This document shows, one piece after another, positions 27,230 through 36,437 of a stretch of 64,000 bases of DNA. Within the stretch, counting starts at the first letter, position 1. Every line of letters begins with the position of its first letter. Under the pieces are notes generated by a model. That model saw only the letters and a program-made list of their open reading frames with translations, made no database searches and was not told where the DNA came from. Source of the DNA: Exiguobacterium mexicanum (lineage in GTDB: Bacteria > Bacillota > Bacilli > Exiguobacteriales > Exiguobacteriaceae); assembly GCF_005960665.1 (NCBI RefSeq), contig NZ_CP040676.1, positions 1,684,501 through 1,748,500 of the forward strand. Reading direction: 5' to 3'. A program made the translations under genes and the position numbers.

Positions 27230-28165
27230 ATGAGCTACACCCATCTTACCACAGCCGAACGCGTGAAAATAGAGACCTATCTGGAGCTCGGGATGTCCGT
27301 ACGGTCCATCGCGAGACGGCTCGGGCGACAGCCCTCGACCGTCTCGCGGGAGATCAGACGGAACCCCGGGTACAAGTCGGACCGTGCACAGGAACGCTAC
27401 GTGAGGGCGAAAGCGAACTGCGGCGCCAAGACGAAGCTCGACGACATGATGCGTCTGACGATCATCGAGAAACTGCGGGCGACCTGGTCCCCGGAACAGA
27501 TCGTGGGGCGGCTCTTCAGCGGCAGGATCGCCTTCTCGACCATCTATCGATGGATCTATGTGGGTTTGATCGACGTGCCGACGACCGTGCTCCGTCAGAA
27601 GGGCAAGCGCCGGAAACCGGTGGAGACACGCGGGCGATTCAATGTCGGGCTGTCCATCTCGAAACGGCCTTCGGAGGTCAGGGGGCGCCAAACGTTCGGG
27701 CACTGGGAGCTCGACACCGTCGTCTCCGGGCGCGGGAAATCGAAGGCCTGCGTCGCCACGTTCGTCGAGCGCAAGAGCCGGTTCTACCTCGCGCTGCCGA
27801 TCACGGACCGTAGCGCGGCCTCGATGGAGGAAGCGATCCACACGGTCCACGCCGCCTTCCCGGCGGGCACGTTCAGGACGGCGACGACGGACCGGGGCAA
27901 GGAGTTCAGCTGTCACGAGCGCGTCCGGGCATCGCTCGGCGTGCCGATGTACTTCGCCGACCCGTACTCGTCCTGGCAGCGCGGCAGCAACGAGAACGCC
28001 AACGGCCTCCTGCGCGAGTTCTTCCCGAAAGGATCGGACTTCGCGACGGTCGGCCAGGGAGAGATCGTGGACGCGCTCGCCAAGATCAACGGGCGGCCGA
28101 GGAAATGTCTCGGCTGGAAGACCGCACACGAGGCCTTCGCGGAGGAAGTGTTGCGCTTAATTTGA
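27230..28165 (+). CDS. IS30-family transposase
   Basis: 311 residues. The N-terminal helix-turn-helix typical of IS30 (YTHLTTAERVKIETYLELG, RRLGRQPSTVSREIRRN) is followed by a DDE core: Asp in GHWELDTVVSG, Asp in TTDRGKEFS and Glu in GLLREFFPKG. The ATG at 27230 has GGAGG six bases upstream; a longer open frame to 27137 has no ribosome site. The TGA stop begins at the last base of the right inverted repeat, so two of its bases come from the flank. Intact and possibly active. Confidence 0.93.
   Translation: MSYTHLTTAERVKIETYLELGMSVRSIARRLGRQPSTVSREIRRNPGYKSDRAQERYVRAKANCGAKTKLDDMMRLTIIEKLRATWSPEQIVGRLFSGRIAFSTIYRWIYVGLIDVPTTVLRQKGKRRKPVETRGRFNVGLSISKRPSEVRGRQTFGHWELDTVVSGRGKSKACVATFVERKSRFYLALPITDRSAASMEEAIHTVHAAFPAGTFRTATTDRGKEFSCHERVRASLGVPMYFADPYSSWQRGSNENANGLLREFFPKGSDFATVGQGEIVDALAKINGRPRKCLGWKTAHEAFAEEVLRLI
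28146..28163. repeat. IS30 right inverted repeat
   Basis: 18 bp; overlaps the last codons of the transposase gene. Confidence 0.75.
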
Positions 28166-28193
28166 CAAACCGTCAAAACGAAACGTCTAAAAT
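28161..28193 (+). promoter_or_regulatory. possible hybrid promoter at the IS30-speA junction
   Basis: TTGACA at 28162-28167 straddles the IS30 boundary; TAAAAT at 28188-28193 is 20 bp downstream, longer than ideal. TTTGAC-N5-GTCAAA (28161-28177) is an inverted repeat at the same place. Confidence 0.3.
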
Positions 28194-28255
28194 GACATGA
28201 GATTGAACTTAAACCGACAACCCATATACACACTGCTATCAAGGAGGACTTACTA

Positions 28256-29737
28256 TTGAAACTTAAAGGTGCTACACAGCTCGAGACACCGCTCTTTGAC
28301 ACGTTGCTCACGCACGTGGACACGAATCCAATCGCATTCCACATCCCAGGCCATAAAGGCGGGAAAGGAATGGACCCTGAGTTCCGCGACTTCATCGGCG
28401 AGAACGCTTTGAAGATCGACCTGATCAACATCGCCCCGCTCGATGACCTTCATCATCCGAAAGCGGCGATTGCCGAGGCCGAGCGCCTCGCAGCCGAAGC
28501 GTTCCGTGCCGACGAGACGTTCTTCTCAGTTCAAGGGACATCAAGCGCCATCATGGCAATGATCATGGGCGTCGTCGGACCAAACGAGAAGATCATTGTG
28601 CCGCGCAACGTCCATAAATCTGTTATGTCCGCGCTCGTCTTGACCGGGGCCCACCCTGTCTTCATTCACCCTGAATATGATGAGACATACGGAATCGCCC
28701 ACGGAATCACGGCAAGTGCCGTCGAACGCGCCCTCGAGATGCACCCTGACACGAAAGCCGTCCTCGTCATCAACCCGACTTACTTCGGGATCGCTGGTGA
28801 TTTAGAACGGATCGTCGCCGTCGCCCATGCCCAAGACGTACCTGTCCTCGTCGATGAGGCACACGGTGTCCACTTGCCGTTCCACGACGAACTCCCGCTC
28901 TCGGCGATGCAGGCCGGCGCGGACGTCGCGGCAACGAGTGTGCACAAACTCGGCGGCTCGATGACTGGGAGTTCCATTTTGAACGTCCGCCGCGGACTCG
29001 TCTCACCAGAACGGATTCACGCGATGCTCTCGATGATCACGACGACATCGACGTCTTACCTCCTCCTCGCGTCGCTCGATGCGGCCCGTCGCCAATTGGC
29101 GACAAAAGGAGAGGCGATGAACGAACGTGCCCTCACGCTCGCACGTACGGCTCGTACGGCCATCGACAACATGCCGCACTTGTCGGTCTACGGTCACGCC
29201 GAACTCCATTCAGAGTCGACGTACGCGCTCGACGAGACGAAAATCCTCGTCTCGGTCCGCGAGCTCGGGATCACCGGCTTTGAAGTCGAGAAGTACTTGC
29301 GCGAGACGCACCGCATCGAAGTCGAGATGTCAGATCTGTTGAACGTCTTGTTCATCGTGACGAGCGCCGACGACGAGTCGACGATTCAAGCGTTGATTGA
29401 CGGGATGCGTGACGTAGTATCGGTCTACGACCAGTCTGGAAACGATTCGTTGTCGATCATGCTCCCTGAGATCCCGCCACTCGCGCTCAGCCCGCGTGAC
29501 GCCTTCTACGAGGAAACGGAGACGATTCCACTCGAGAACGCCGTCGGACGCATCTCGGCCGAGTTCATCATGGTGTATCCACCAGGAATCCCAATCATTA
29601 TTCCGGGAGAGCTCATCACGACATCGACGCTCGAATATATTATGGCCAACATCGAGGCCGGTCTACCGGTCCAAGGTCTAGAAGACGAGTCGCTCCAAAT
29701 GATTAAAGTCATCCAACAAACAAAAGCTATCCGCTAA
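28256..29737 (+). CDS. speA: arginine decarboxylase (PLP, Orn/Lys/Arg decarboxylase family)
   Basis: 493 residues. The fold-type I PLP domain shows DEAHGVHLPF and the cofactor lysine in SVHKLGGSMTGSS; the Bacillus SpeA-type C-terminal domain follows (VYPPGIPIIIPGE). It makes agmatine, the first step to putrescine and spermidine. Arginine specificity is inferred from the pdh-speA-yktA context and B. subtilis synteny. It begins at a TTG with AAGGAGG eight bases upstream. Confidence 0.88.
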   Translation: MKLKGATQLETPLFDTLLTHVDTNPIAFHIPGHKGGKGMDPEFRDFIGENALKIDLINIAPLDDLHHPKAAIAEAERLAAEAFRADETFFSVQGTSSAIMAMIMGVVGPNEKIIVPRNVHKSVMSALVLTGAHPVFIHPEYDETYGIAHGITASAVERALEMHPDTKAVLVINPTYFGIAGDLERIVAVAHAQDVPVLVDEAHGVHLPFHDELPLSAMQAGADVAATSVHKLGGSMTGSSILNVRRGLVSPERIHAMLSMITTTSTSYLLLASLDAARRQLATKGEAMNERALTLARTARTAIDNMPHLSVYGHAELHSESTYALDETKILVSVRELGITGFEVEKYLRETHRIEVEMSDLLNVLFIVTSADDESTIQALIDGMRDVVSVYDQSGNDSLSIMLPEIPPLALSPRDAFYEETETIPLENAVGRISAEFIMVYPPGIPIIIPGELITTSTLEYIMANIEAGLPVQGLEDESLQMIKVIQQTKAIR

Positions 29738-29743
29738 GACGAA

Positions 29744-29777
29744 AGCGAGCCGGTCCAATGGACCGGCTCGCTTTGTG
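29744..29777 (+). terminator. speA terminator
   Basis: Long stem AGCGAGCCGGTCC with its complement, followed by TTTGTGT. Confidence 0.8.
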
Positions 29778-29835
29778 TCATCAGAAGAAAAGGTGGCTTA
29801 TGATGATCGAATTGCTTCCCCTACGTTCCATTATA

Positions 29836-29849
29836 AGAAAACGCTTACA
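29836..29849. promoter_or_regulatory. perfect cre-like site at the end of the DUF3055 gene
   Basis: AGAAAACGCTTACA fits WGNAANCGNWWNCA exactly, the CcpA operator consensus. It overlaps the stop codon of the gene at 29845 rather than a promoter. Confidence 0.35.
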
Positions 29850-30171
29850 TTTTTTCAAGGGGTGAATTTTCAGTTTGGTTGGATTCAGTCTCATTTTCAG
29901 TTAGACAAAGGCGTAAAAACTCGGCGACGTGTCCGGTGTCTCGCAAGGCGATGCCGAGCATCGGATAGAGCTGTCTCGGTTCTTCGAGCGCATGGACGTC
30001 AAGAAGGGCAGACTGTCCGGTCTGCATGCAGACGACGAGCACTTTCCCCATAAATTGATGTGTGTACACAAAACCGAAATCATAACGTGACGTCTCTGTC
30101 TCGATCCCCGTGAATCGGACGCGGCTCGTCTCAGAGACGGTGTATAACAATTCTTCATCGAACGCCATCAT
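29845..30171 (-). CDS. DUF3055 family protein
   Basis: 108 residues. The pattern LLYTVSETSRVRFTGIE ... RYDFGFVYTHQFMGKVLVVCMQTGQSALL matches the DUF3055 (SAV0927-like) family of Bacillales. Soluble and acidic, function unknown. Two adjacent ATG codons (30171 and 30168) follow AAGGAGG, so the exact start is ambiguous by one codon. Divergent from the gene at 30244. Confidence 0.75.
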   Translation of the reverse strand: MMAFDEELLYTVSETSRVRFTGIETETSRYDFGFVYTHQFMGKVLVVCMQTGQSALLDVHALEEPRQLYPMLGIALRDTGHVAEFLRLCLTENETESNQTENSPLEKM

Positions 30172-30243
30172 CGTTCCCTCCTTTCTCACTTCATTCTTTA
30201 TTTTCCTTTATACTGAACGTACGAAACATAAGGAGGACGACTG

Positions 30244-30687
30244 ATGAAGATTCGAAAAGCGAATGAACAAGATTGCCTTGTCCTGGTAGCTCTCATGCGA
30301 CAACTATGGCCAGACGCCCCCGTTGCTGAACTGACCCCTGAGGTCCGGCTCGGGATCCGCTCCGGCAAGATGCACTATTTTATCGCGGAAACGGATGAAC
30401 CGGTCGGATTTTGTCAGCTCAGCTTCCGTCATGACTATGTCCCTGGCACCTCCACCTCCCCGACCGCGTTTATAGAAGGGATTTACGTCGTCGAAGCCGC
30501 GCGGCAGCAGGACGTGGCGACACGCCTCGTCGAAGCGGCCTCCGCGTTCGCCCGGTCGAAAGGATGCGACGAGCTCGCTTCAGATACGGAAATCGAAAAC
30601 GTCGGCAGCCAACAATTCCATGAACGGATTGGCTTTCAAGAAGTCGAACGGACCGTTCATTACGTGAAAAAGCTCTCTCGCGAGTAA
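30244..30687 (+). CDS. GNAT acetyltransferase resembling AAC(6') aminoglycoside enzymes
   Basis: 147 residues, the size of AAC(6')-I enzymes. Family features are FIEGIYVVEAARQQDVATRLVEAA (acetyl-CoA loop) and the C-terminal block CDELASDTEIENVGSQQFHERIGF, a near match to the aminoglycoside 6'-N-acetyltransferase signature. Whether it acetylates aminoglycosides is not shown; chromosomal relatives often have other natural substrates. AAGGAGGAC precedes the ATG. The terminator hairpin overlaps its stop codon. Confidence 0.8.
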   Translation: MKIRKANEQDCLVLVALMRQLWPDAPVAELTPEVRLGIRSGKMHYFIAETDEPVGFCQLSFRHDYVPGTSTSPTAFIEGIYVVEAARQQDVATRLVEAASAFARSKGCDELASDTEIENVGSQQFHERIGFQEVERTVHYVKKLSRE

Positions 30688-30702
30688 GCGAGAGAGCTTT
30701 TG
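30670..30702. terminator. shared terminator of AAC(6')-like gene and pdhD
   Basis: AAGCTCTCTCGC/GCGAGAGAGCTT stem, loop GAGTAA containing the stop codon, TTTT following. Confidence 0.85.
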
Positions 30703-30704
30703 AC

Positions 30705-32117
30705 TTATTTAACGACGTGGATTGGCATACCCATTGCGATTTCTGCCGCTTCCATTGCCATCTCACCGAGTGATGGGTGAGCGTGGATTGTAAGCGCGAT
30801 ATCTTCTGCAGTCATGCCTGCTTCGATGGCGAGACCAAGCTCGGCAATCATATCTGAAGCACCTGTACCCGCGATTTGAGCACCGATCAAGAGACCGTCC
30901 TCTTTACGCGTGATGAGCTTCATGAAGCCGTCTGGCTCGTCGAGAGCGAGGGCACGGCCGTTCGCTGCGAATGGGAATTTCGATACAGTGATCTCAAGTC
31001 CTTCTTCTTTTGCGAGTGGCTCTGTGTAACCGACTGTTGCAAGTTCAGGGTCAGTGAAGACGACCGCTGGGATTGCTGAGTAGTCGAGGTATGCTGGCTT
31101 ACCGGCAGCTGCCTCCGCTGCAACTTTCGCTTCGTAAGAAGCTTTGTGCGCGAGCGGTGGTCCTGGTACGATGTCGCCGATTGCGTAGATGTTTTCGTTC
31201 GACGTCTTGCACTGGTCGTCGATTTCGATGATGCCGCGGTCGCTGATTTTAACTTCCGCGTTTTCGAGACCGATGTCGCCAGTGTTTGGACGACGGCCGA
31301 CTGTGACGAGGACGTAGTCCGCTTCAACAGACTGCTCTTCGCCATTCACTTCAAACTTAACTGTTACGCCGTCTTCTGTTTCCTCGACGCCTTTTGCAAG
31401 AGCGTTCGTGTGAATCGTGACGTTACCTTTTTGTTTGAGTTTCTTCTTGACGATTTGCGTCATTTGCGGCTCGAAGCCAGACAAGATGTCGCTTGCGCCT
31501 TCAACGACGACGACTTCTGTATCGAAGTTCGCGTACGCTGTGCCAAGCTCCATACCGATGTAACCGCCGCCGATGACGACAAGTTTCTTCGGTACTTCAG
31601 GAAGAGCCAATGCGCCAGTTGAAGAAAGGACGCGTTTTGACCATTTGAACGATGGGATCTCGATTGGTGTCGAACCAGTCGCGATGATCGCTTTTTTGAA
31701 CTTGTAAGGAGTCGAGCTGTCTTCTGTGATAACACGAACTGTGTCTTCAGATGCGAAGAAAGCCTCACCTTGAACGATGTCAATCTTGTTACCTTTCAAA
31801 AGGCCTTTGACGCCGCCAGTCAATTTGTTGACGACCGACTGTTTCCAGTCTTGGACTTTTGTGAAGTCGACTGATACGTTGTCAGACGTAATCCCCATTG
31901 ACGAGTGACCTTTTGCGTGCTGGAAGTTGTGACCAGCCGTGATCAACGCTTTTGATGGGATACAACCGACGTTCAAGCAAACGCCACCAAAGTTACCTTT
32001 TTCGACGATTGTGACTTTGAGGCCAAGTTGTGCGCCACGAATGGCTGCGACGTATCCACCAGGACCGGCGCCGATGACAAGCAAATCAGTTTCTTGTGCG
32101 AATTCTCCTACTACCAT
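30705..32117 (-). CDS. pdhD: dihydrolipoamide dehydrogenase, E3 of pyruvate dehydrogenase
   Basis: 470 residues. FAD-binding [17 protein letters not shown], redox disulfide in [16 protein letters not shown]-binding [10 protein letters not shown] and catalytic His in HAHPSLGEM are all present. It reoxidises the lipoyl groups of PdhC and passes electrons to NAD. It is the last gene of pdhABCD, four bases after pdhC. Confidence 0.97.
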   Translation of the reverse strand: MVVGEFAQETDLLVIGAGPGGYVAAIRGAQLGLKVTIVEKGNFGGVCLNVGCIPSKALITAGHNFQHAKGHSSMGITSDNVSVDFTKVQDWKQSVVNKLTGGVKGLLKGNKIDIVQGEAFFASEDTVRVITEDSSTPYKFKKAIIATGSTPIEIPSFKWSKRVLSSTGALALPEVPKKLVVIGGGYIGMELGTAYANFDTEVVVVEGASDILSGFEPQMTQIVKKKLKQKGNVTIHTNALAKGVEETEDGVTVKFEVNGEEQSVEADYVLVTVGRRPNTGDIGLENAEVKISDRGIIEIDDQCKTSNENIYAIGDIVPGPPLAHKASYEAKVAAEAAAGKPAYLDYSAIPAVVFTDPELATVGYTEPLAKEEGLEITVSKFPFAANGRALALDEPDGFMKLITRKEDGLLIGAQIAGTGASDMIAELGLAIEAGMTAEDIALTIHAHPSLGEMAMEAAEIAMGMPIHVVK

Positions 32118-32121
32118 GTTC

Positions 32122-33414
32122 TTATCCCTCCATCATTAGAAGTGCTGGATCTTGAAGCAAGCGTTTCACCATGTTGAGTGCGTTTTGAGCAGTCGCACCG
32201 TCGATGAGGCGGTGGTCAAAGCTGAATGAGAGGGCGAGGACTGGTGCCGCGACGATCTCACCGTCTTTAACGACAGCTTTTTCAGCGATACGGCCGATAC
32301 CGAGAATCGCAACTTCTGGGTGGTTGATGACAGGTGTGAACCATTGTCCGCCAGCAGAACCGATGTTCGTGATTGTGATCGATCCGCCTTTCATGTCGTC
32401 CCCAGCAAGTTTGCCTTCACGTGCTTTACCGGCAAGCTCATTGATGTTTGTAGCGAGTGCGTAGATTGACTTACGGTCCGCTTCTTTGACGACAGGAACA
32501 ACGAGACCGTTGTCCGTATCGGCAGCGATACCGATGTTGTAGTAGTTTTTGTAGACGATCTCTTCGTTGACATCATCGATTGATGCGTTGATGGCTGGGT
32601 AAGCTTTCGCTGCAGCTGTCAATGCTTTAACGACGAATGGCAAGTACGTGAGTTTCACGCCTTGTTCAGCAGCCACTTGTTTGAACTCTTTACGGAGTGC
32701 GACTAGTTTCGTGACGTCGACTTCGTCCATGAGTGTAACGTGTGGAGCTGTATGCTTCGAGTTGACCATTGCTTTCGAGATCGCTTTACGGATTCCACGG
32801 ATTTTCTCACGCGTTTCGAGTTCAGGCGTCGCTGACTCGTAAGGCTTGATTTCCGTTTTAGCAGCTGCTGCTGGAGCAACAGATTCTGTTTTCTCTGTTG
32901 TAGCTTCGGCTGTTGGTGCTTCACCGTTTGCGAATGCATCGATGTCTTCTTTCAAGATGCGGCCGTTGTCGCCAGAACCTTTGACTTCACGGATGTCGAC
33001 GCCTTTTTCACGAGCGTACTTGCGGATTGAAGGCATAGCGATGACGCGCTCCGATTTGTGAAGTTGTACTTCACGCGGGCCGTCTTCTTTTACGTCTTCT
33101 TTCACGTCTTCCGTCTTCTCTTCAGCTTTTGGCTGTTCAGGAGCTGCTTCCTCTTCGCCTGCTGGCGCGTCACCTTCGATATCGAACGTGATGAGGACGT
33201 CACCGACGACCGCAACTGTACCTTCAGAGACTTTAACGTCTTTAACTGTTCCATCAACTGGAGCAGGGATTTCAACGACGGCTTTGTCGTTTTGAACTTC
33301 AAGAAGAATGTCATCTTCTTTTACTGTGTCCCCTGCTTTTACGAACCACTTGACGATTTCACCTTCGTGAATTCCTTCACCGATGTCTGGTAATTTAAAT
33401 TCAAATACTGCCAC
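32122..33414 (-). CDS. pdhC: dihydrolipoamide acetyltransferase, E2 of pyruvate dehydrogenase
   Basis: 430 residues. One lipoyl domain (lipoyl Lys in [14 protein letters not shown], near 43), an acidic/Ala/Pro linker, an E3/E1-binding domain ([14 protein letters not shown], near 125-160), a second linker and the catalytic domain ending in [12 protein letters not shown]. It forms the core of the complex and makes acetyl-CoA. A hairpin (33449-33477) precedes it in the intercistronic region. Confidence 0.97.
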   Translation of the reverse strand: MAVFEFKLPDIGEGIHEGEIVKWFVKAGDTVKEDDILLEVQNDKAVVEIPAPVDGTVKDVKVSEGTVAVVGDVLITFDIEGDAPAGEEEAAPEQPKAEEKTEDVKEDVKEDGPREVQLHKSERVIAMPSIRKYAREKGVDIREVKGSGDNGRILKEDIDAFANGEAPTAEATTEKTESVAPAAAAKTEIKPYESATPELETREKIRGIRKAISKAMVNSKHTAPHVTLMDEVDVTKLVALRKEFKQVAAEQGVKLTYLPFVVKALTAAAKAYPAINASIDDVNEEIVYKNYYNIGIAADTDNGLVVPVVKEADRKSIYALATNINELAGKAREGKLAGDDMKGGSITITNIGSAGGQWFTPVINHPEVAILGIGRIAEKAVVKDGEIVAAPVLALSFSFDHRLIDGATAQNALNMVKRLLQDPALLMMEG

Positions 33415-33448
33415 TGGTTTTTCCTCCCATCAATTCATCATGTAAACA

Positions 33449-33477
33449 CAACGAGGGAGACAATTCTCCCTCATCGT
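33449..33477 (-). other. intercistronic hairpin between pdhB and pdhC
   Basis: GAGGGAGA/TCTCCCTC stem with a bulged extension; no T tract follows on the minus strand, so it is more likely an mRNA-stability or processing element than a terminator. Confidence 0.5.
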
Positions 33478-33490
33478 TACTTGAACACGA

Positions 33491-34468
33491 TCAGAAGTTG
33501 ATAACTTCCTTAACTTTTGCAACGACATCTTTATGGTCAGGTAACCATGCGTCTTCCCCTTGTGCGAAAGCGAAGACCGTGTCTGGTGCAGTTACACGAA
33601 GCACTGGTGCCTCGAGGTGAAGAATTGCGCGTTCTTGAATTTCAGTTACGACGTTTGCCGCAATACCTGCTTGACGTTGTGCTTCTTGAACGACGATGGC
33701 GCGACCAGTCTTTTTGACTGATTCTACGATTGTGTCGATATCAAGCGGGCTAACTGTCATAAGGTCGATGACTTCGACGTTGATGTCTTCTTTCTCAAGC
33801 TCTTCTGCCGCTTTGAGTGACGTGTGGACCATTGCACCGTAAGTGATGATCGAAACGTCAGTTCCTTCGCGCTTCACGTCTGCTTTTCCAAGCTCGATCG
33901 TGTAGTCGCCTTCAGGAACTTCGCCACGGAATGAACGGTAAAGTTTCATGTGCTCGAGGAATACGACTGGGTCGTTGTCACGGATCGATGCGATCAAAAG
34001 ACCTTTAGCATCGTAAGGCGTTGACGGGATGACGACTTTAAGACCAGGTGTCTGAGCCATCAAGCCTTCAAGGCTGTCCGCGTGAAGTTCTGGTGTTTTA
34101 ACACCGCCACCGAATGGTGAACGGATTGTAACCGGTTGGCTGTAAGCGCCGCCTGAACGGTAACGCATACGTGCCATTTGAGCAGCAACCGAGTCGAAGA
34201 CTTCGAAAACGAATCCGAAGAACTGAACTTCCATGATTGGACGGAAGCCTGTGAGACCAAGACCGATTGCAAGACCACCGATACCCGACTCAGCGAGTGG
34301 CGTATCGAAGACACGGTCTTCGCCGAACTCATCTTGAAGTCCTTCCGTCGCACGGAAGACCCCACCGTTTTTACCAACGTCTTCTCCGAAGAGAAGTACT
34401 TTCTCGTCGCGCTTCATTTCTACGCGCATCGCATCAGTAATCGCTTGGATCATTGTCATTTGAGCCAT
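33491..34468 (-). CDS. pdhB: pyruvate dehydrogenase E1 beta subunit
   Basis: 325 residues, full length for the family. Transketolase-like pyrimidine-binding domain ([17 protein letters not shown]) and C-terminal domain ([16 protein letters not shown]). With PdhA it decarboxylates pyruvate using thiamine diphosphate. Four bases after the pdhA stop. Confidence 0.97.
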   Translation of the reverse strand: MAQMTMIQAITDAMRVEMKRDEKVLLFGEDVGKNGGVFRATEGLQDEFGEDRVFDTPLAESGIGGLAIGLGLTGFRPIMEVQFFGFVFEVFDSVAAQMARMRYRSGGAYSQPVTIRSPFGGGVKTPELHADSLEGLMAQTPGLKVVIPSTPYDAKGLLIASIRDNDPVVFLEHMKLYRSFRGEVPEGDYTIELGKADVKREGTDVSIITYGAMVHTSLKAAEELEKEDINVEVIDLMTVSPLDIDTIVESVKKTGRAIVVQEAQRQAGIAANVVTEIQERAILHLEAPVLRVTAPDTVFAFAQGEDAWLPDHKDVVAKVKEVINF

Positions 34469-34471
34469 AAC

Positions 34472-35575
<1,104 letters not shown>

Positions 35576-35749
35576 TCAACTATGAGACAATTGTCTTTTT
35601 TGTGATCAAACACTACCTCAAATCTTAAGTGTATCTGTCCAAAAAAGCAATCTGTATTAACGTGATTCAGGAAAGTTACACTTATCCTGCCGTTTCCTAG
35701 TCAGTATAAAACGGGTTGTTATAATAACGCAAAAAATATGCTCACTCTA

Positions 35750-35763
35750 TAAAAACGCTTACA
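35750..35763. promoter_or_regulatory. cre-like site between pdhA and def
   Basis: TAAAAACGCTTACA matches the CcpA consensus WGNAANCGNWWNCA with one mismatch, about 190 bp upstream of the pdhA start. Confidence 0.35.
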
Positions 35764-35846
35764 TCAACACATCTTTTCCCTTATTTCGCCTCTGTATCAT
35801 TTTCATTTCACCTTCTGTACCATCTAAGCGAAATGACTAATAAATA

Positions 35847-35855
35847 TGATATAAT
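35847..35855 (+). promoter_or_regulatory. extended -10 promoter of def
   Basis: TGATATAAT, 33 bp upstream of the def ATG; no -35 match, as is common with extended -10 elements. Confidence 0.6.
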
Positions 35856-35887
35856 TGGTCATATCGCAATGGGAAAGGAAGTTTTGC

Positions 35888-36427
35888 ATGTTAACGATGA
35901 AAGATGTGATTCGTGAAGGAGACGAGCGGCTCCGCGCCCGCTCAATCGAAGTGCCGGTCCCACCGACGGCAGAAGACCTCGCGCTACTCGACGAGATGGA
36001 GACGTTCCTCGTCAATAGCCAGGATCCAGAGATGAGCGCGAAGTATGAACTTCGGGGCGGTGTCGGCATCGCCGCACCACAACTCGGCGTCAATCGCCGC
36101 TTTTTCACGGTCCTGCTCCACGAAGAAGAAGAGACGTTCAAACTATCCATCTTCAATCCGAAGATTACGAGCCACTCGGTCGAACAGACGTACTTGAATG
36201 GCGGTGAAGGCTGTCTATCTGTCGACCGTGTCGTCAAAGGCAACGTGCCCCGATACCGACGCATCACGATTGAAGGGTTCGACCGTGACGGCGCCCCGAT
36301 TAAATTGCGGCTCCGCGGTATGCGCGCCATCGTCTGTCAACATGAGCTCGACCATTTAGATGGGGTGCTCTTTTACGACCGCATCAACACGACCAACCCG
36401 TTAGAGACCTACGGTGAGCCGATTTGA
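35888..36427 (+). CDS. def: peptide deformylase
   Basis: About 179 residues. All three metalloprotease motifs are present: GVGIAAPQLG, EGCLSVD (metal Cys) and HELDHLDG (metal His and catalytic Glu). It removes the formyl group from nascent proteins. The insertion-bearing length and CLSVD rather than CLSVP-like variant mark a type II enzyme of Gram-positives. AAAGGAAG precedes the ATG. Upstream of pdhA and divergent from it, as in B. subtilis. Confidence 0.96.
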   Translation: MLTMKDVIREGDERLRARSIEVPVPPTAEDLALLDEMETFLVNSQDPEMSAKYELRGGVGIAAPQLGVNRRFFTVLLHEEEETFKLSIFNPKITSHSVEQTYLNGGEGCLSVDRVVKGNVPRYRRITIEGFDRDGAPIKLRLRGMRAIVCQHELDHLDGVLFYDRINTTNPLETYGEPI

Positions 36428-36437
36428 GGTGACGAGC

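Larger units (their letters stand above)
27130..28163 (+). mobile_element. IS30-family insertion sequence
   Basis: About 1.03 kb with 18-bp ends AAATTAAGYGCAACACYT (27130-27147 and inverted at 28146-28163). Single transposase gene. GC is clearly above the flanks. No 2-3 bp target duplication is seen. It separates yktA from speA, which are neighbours in B. subtilis. Confidence 0.85.

Noticed and set aside
27212-28129. 305-codon open frame on the minus strand
   Set aside because: Antisense to the IS30 transposase; Arg/Pro/Asp-rich with no motif, a by-product of high GC.
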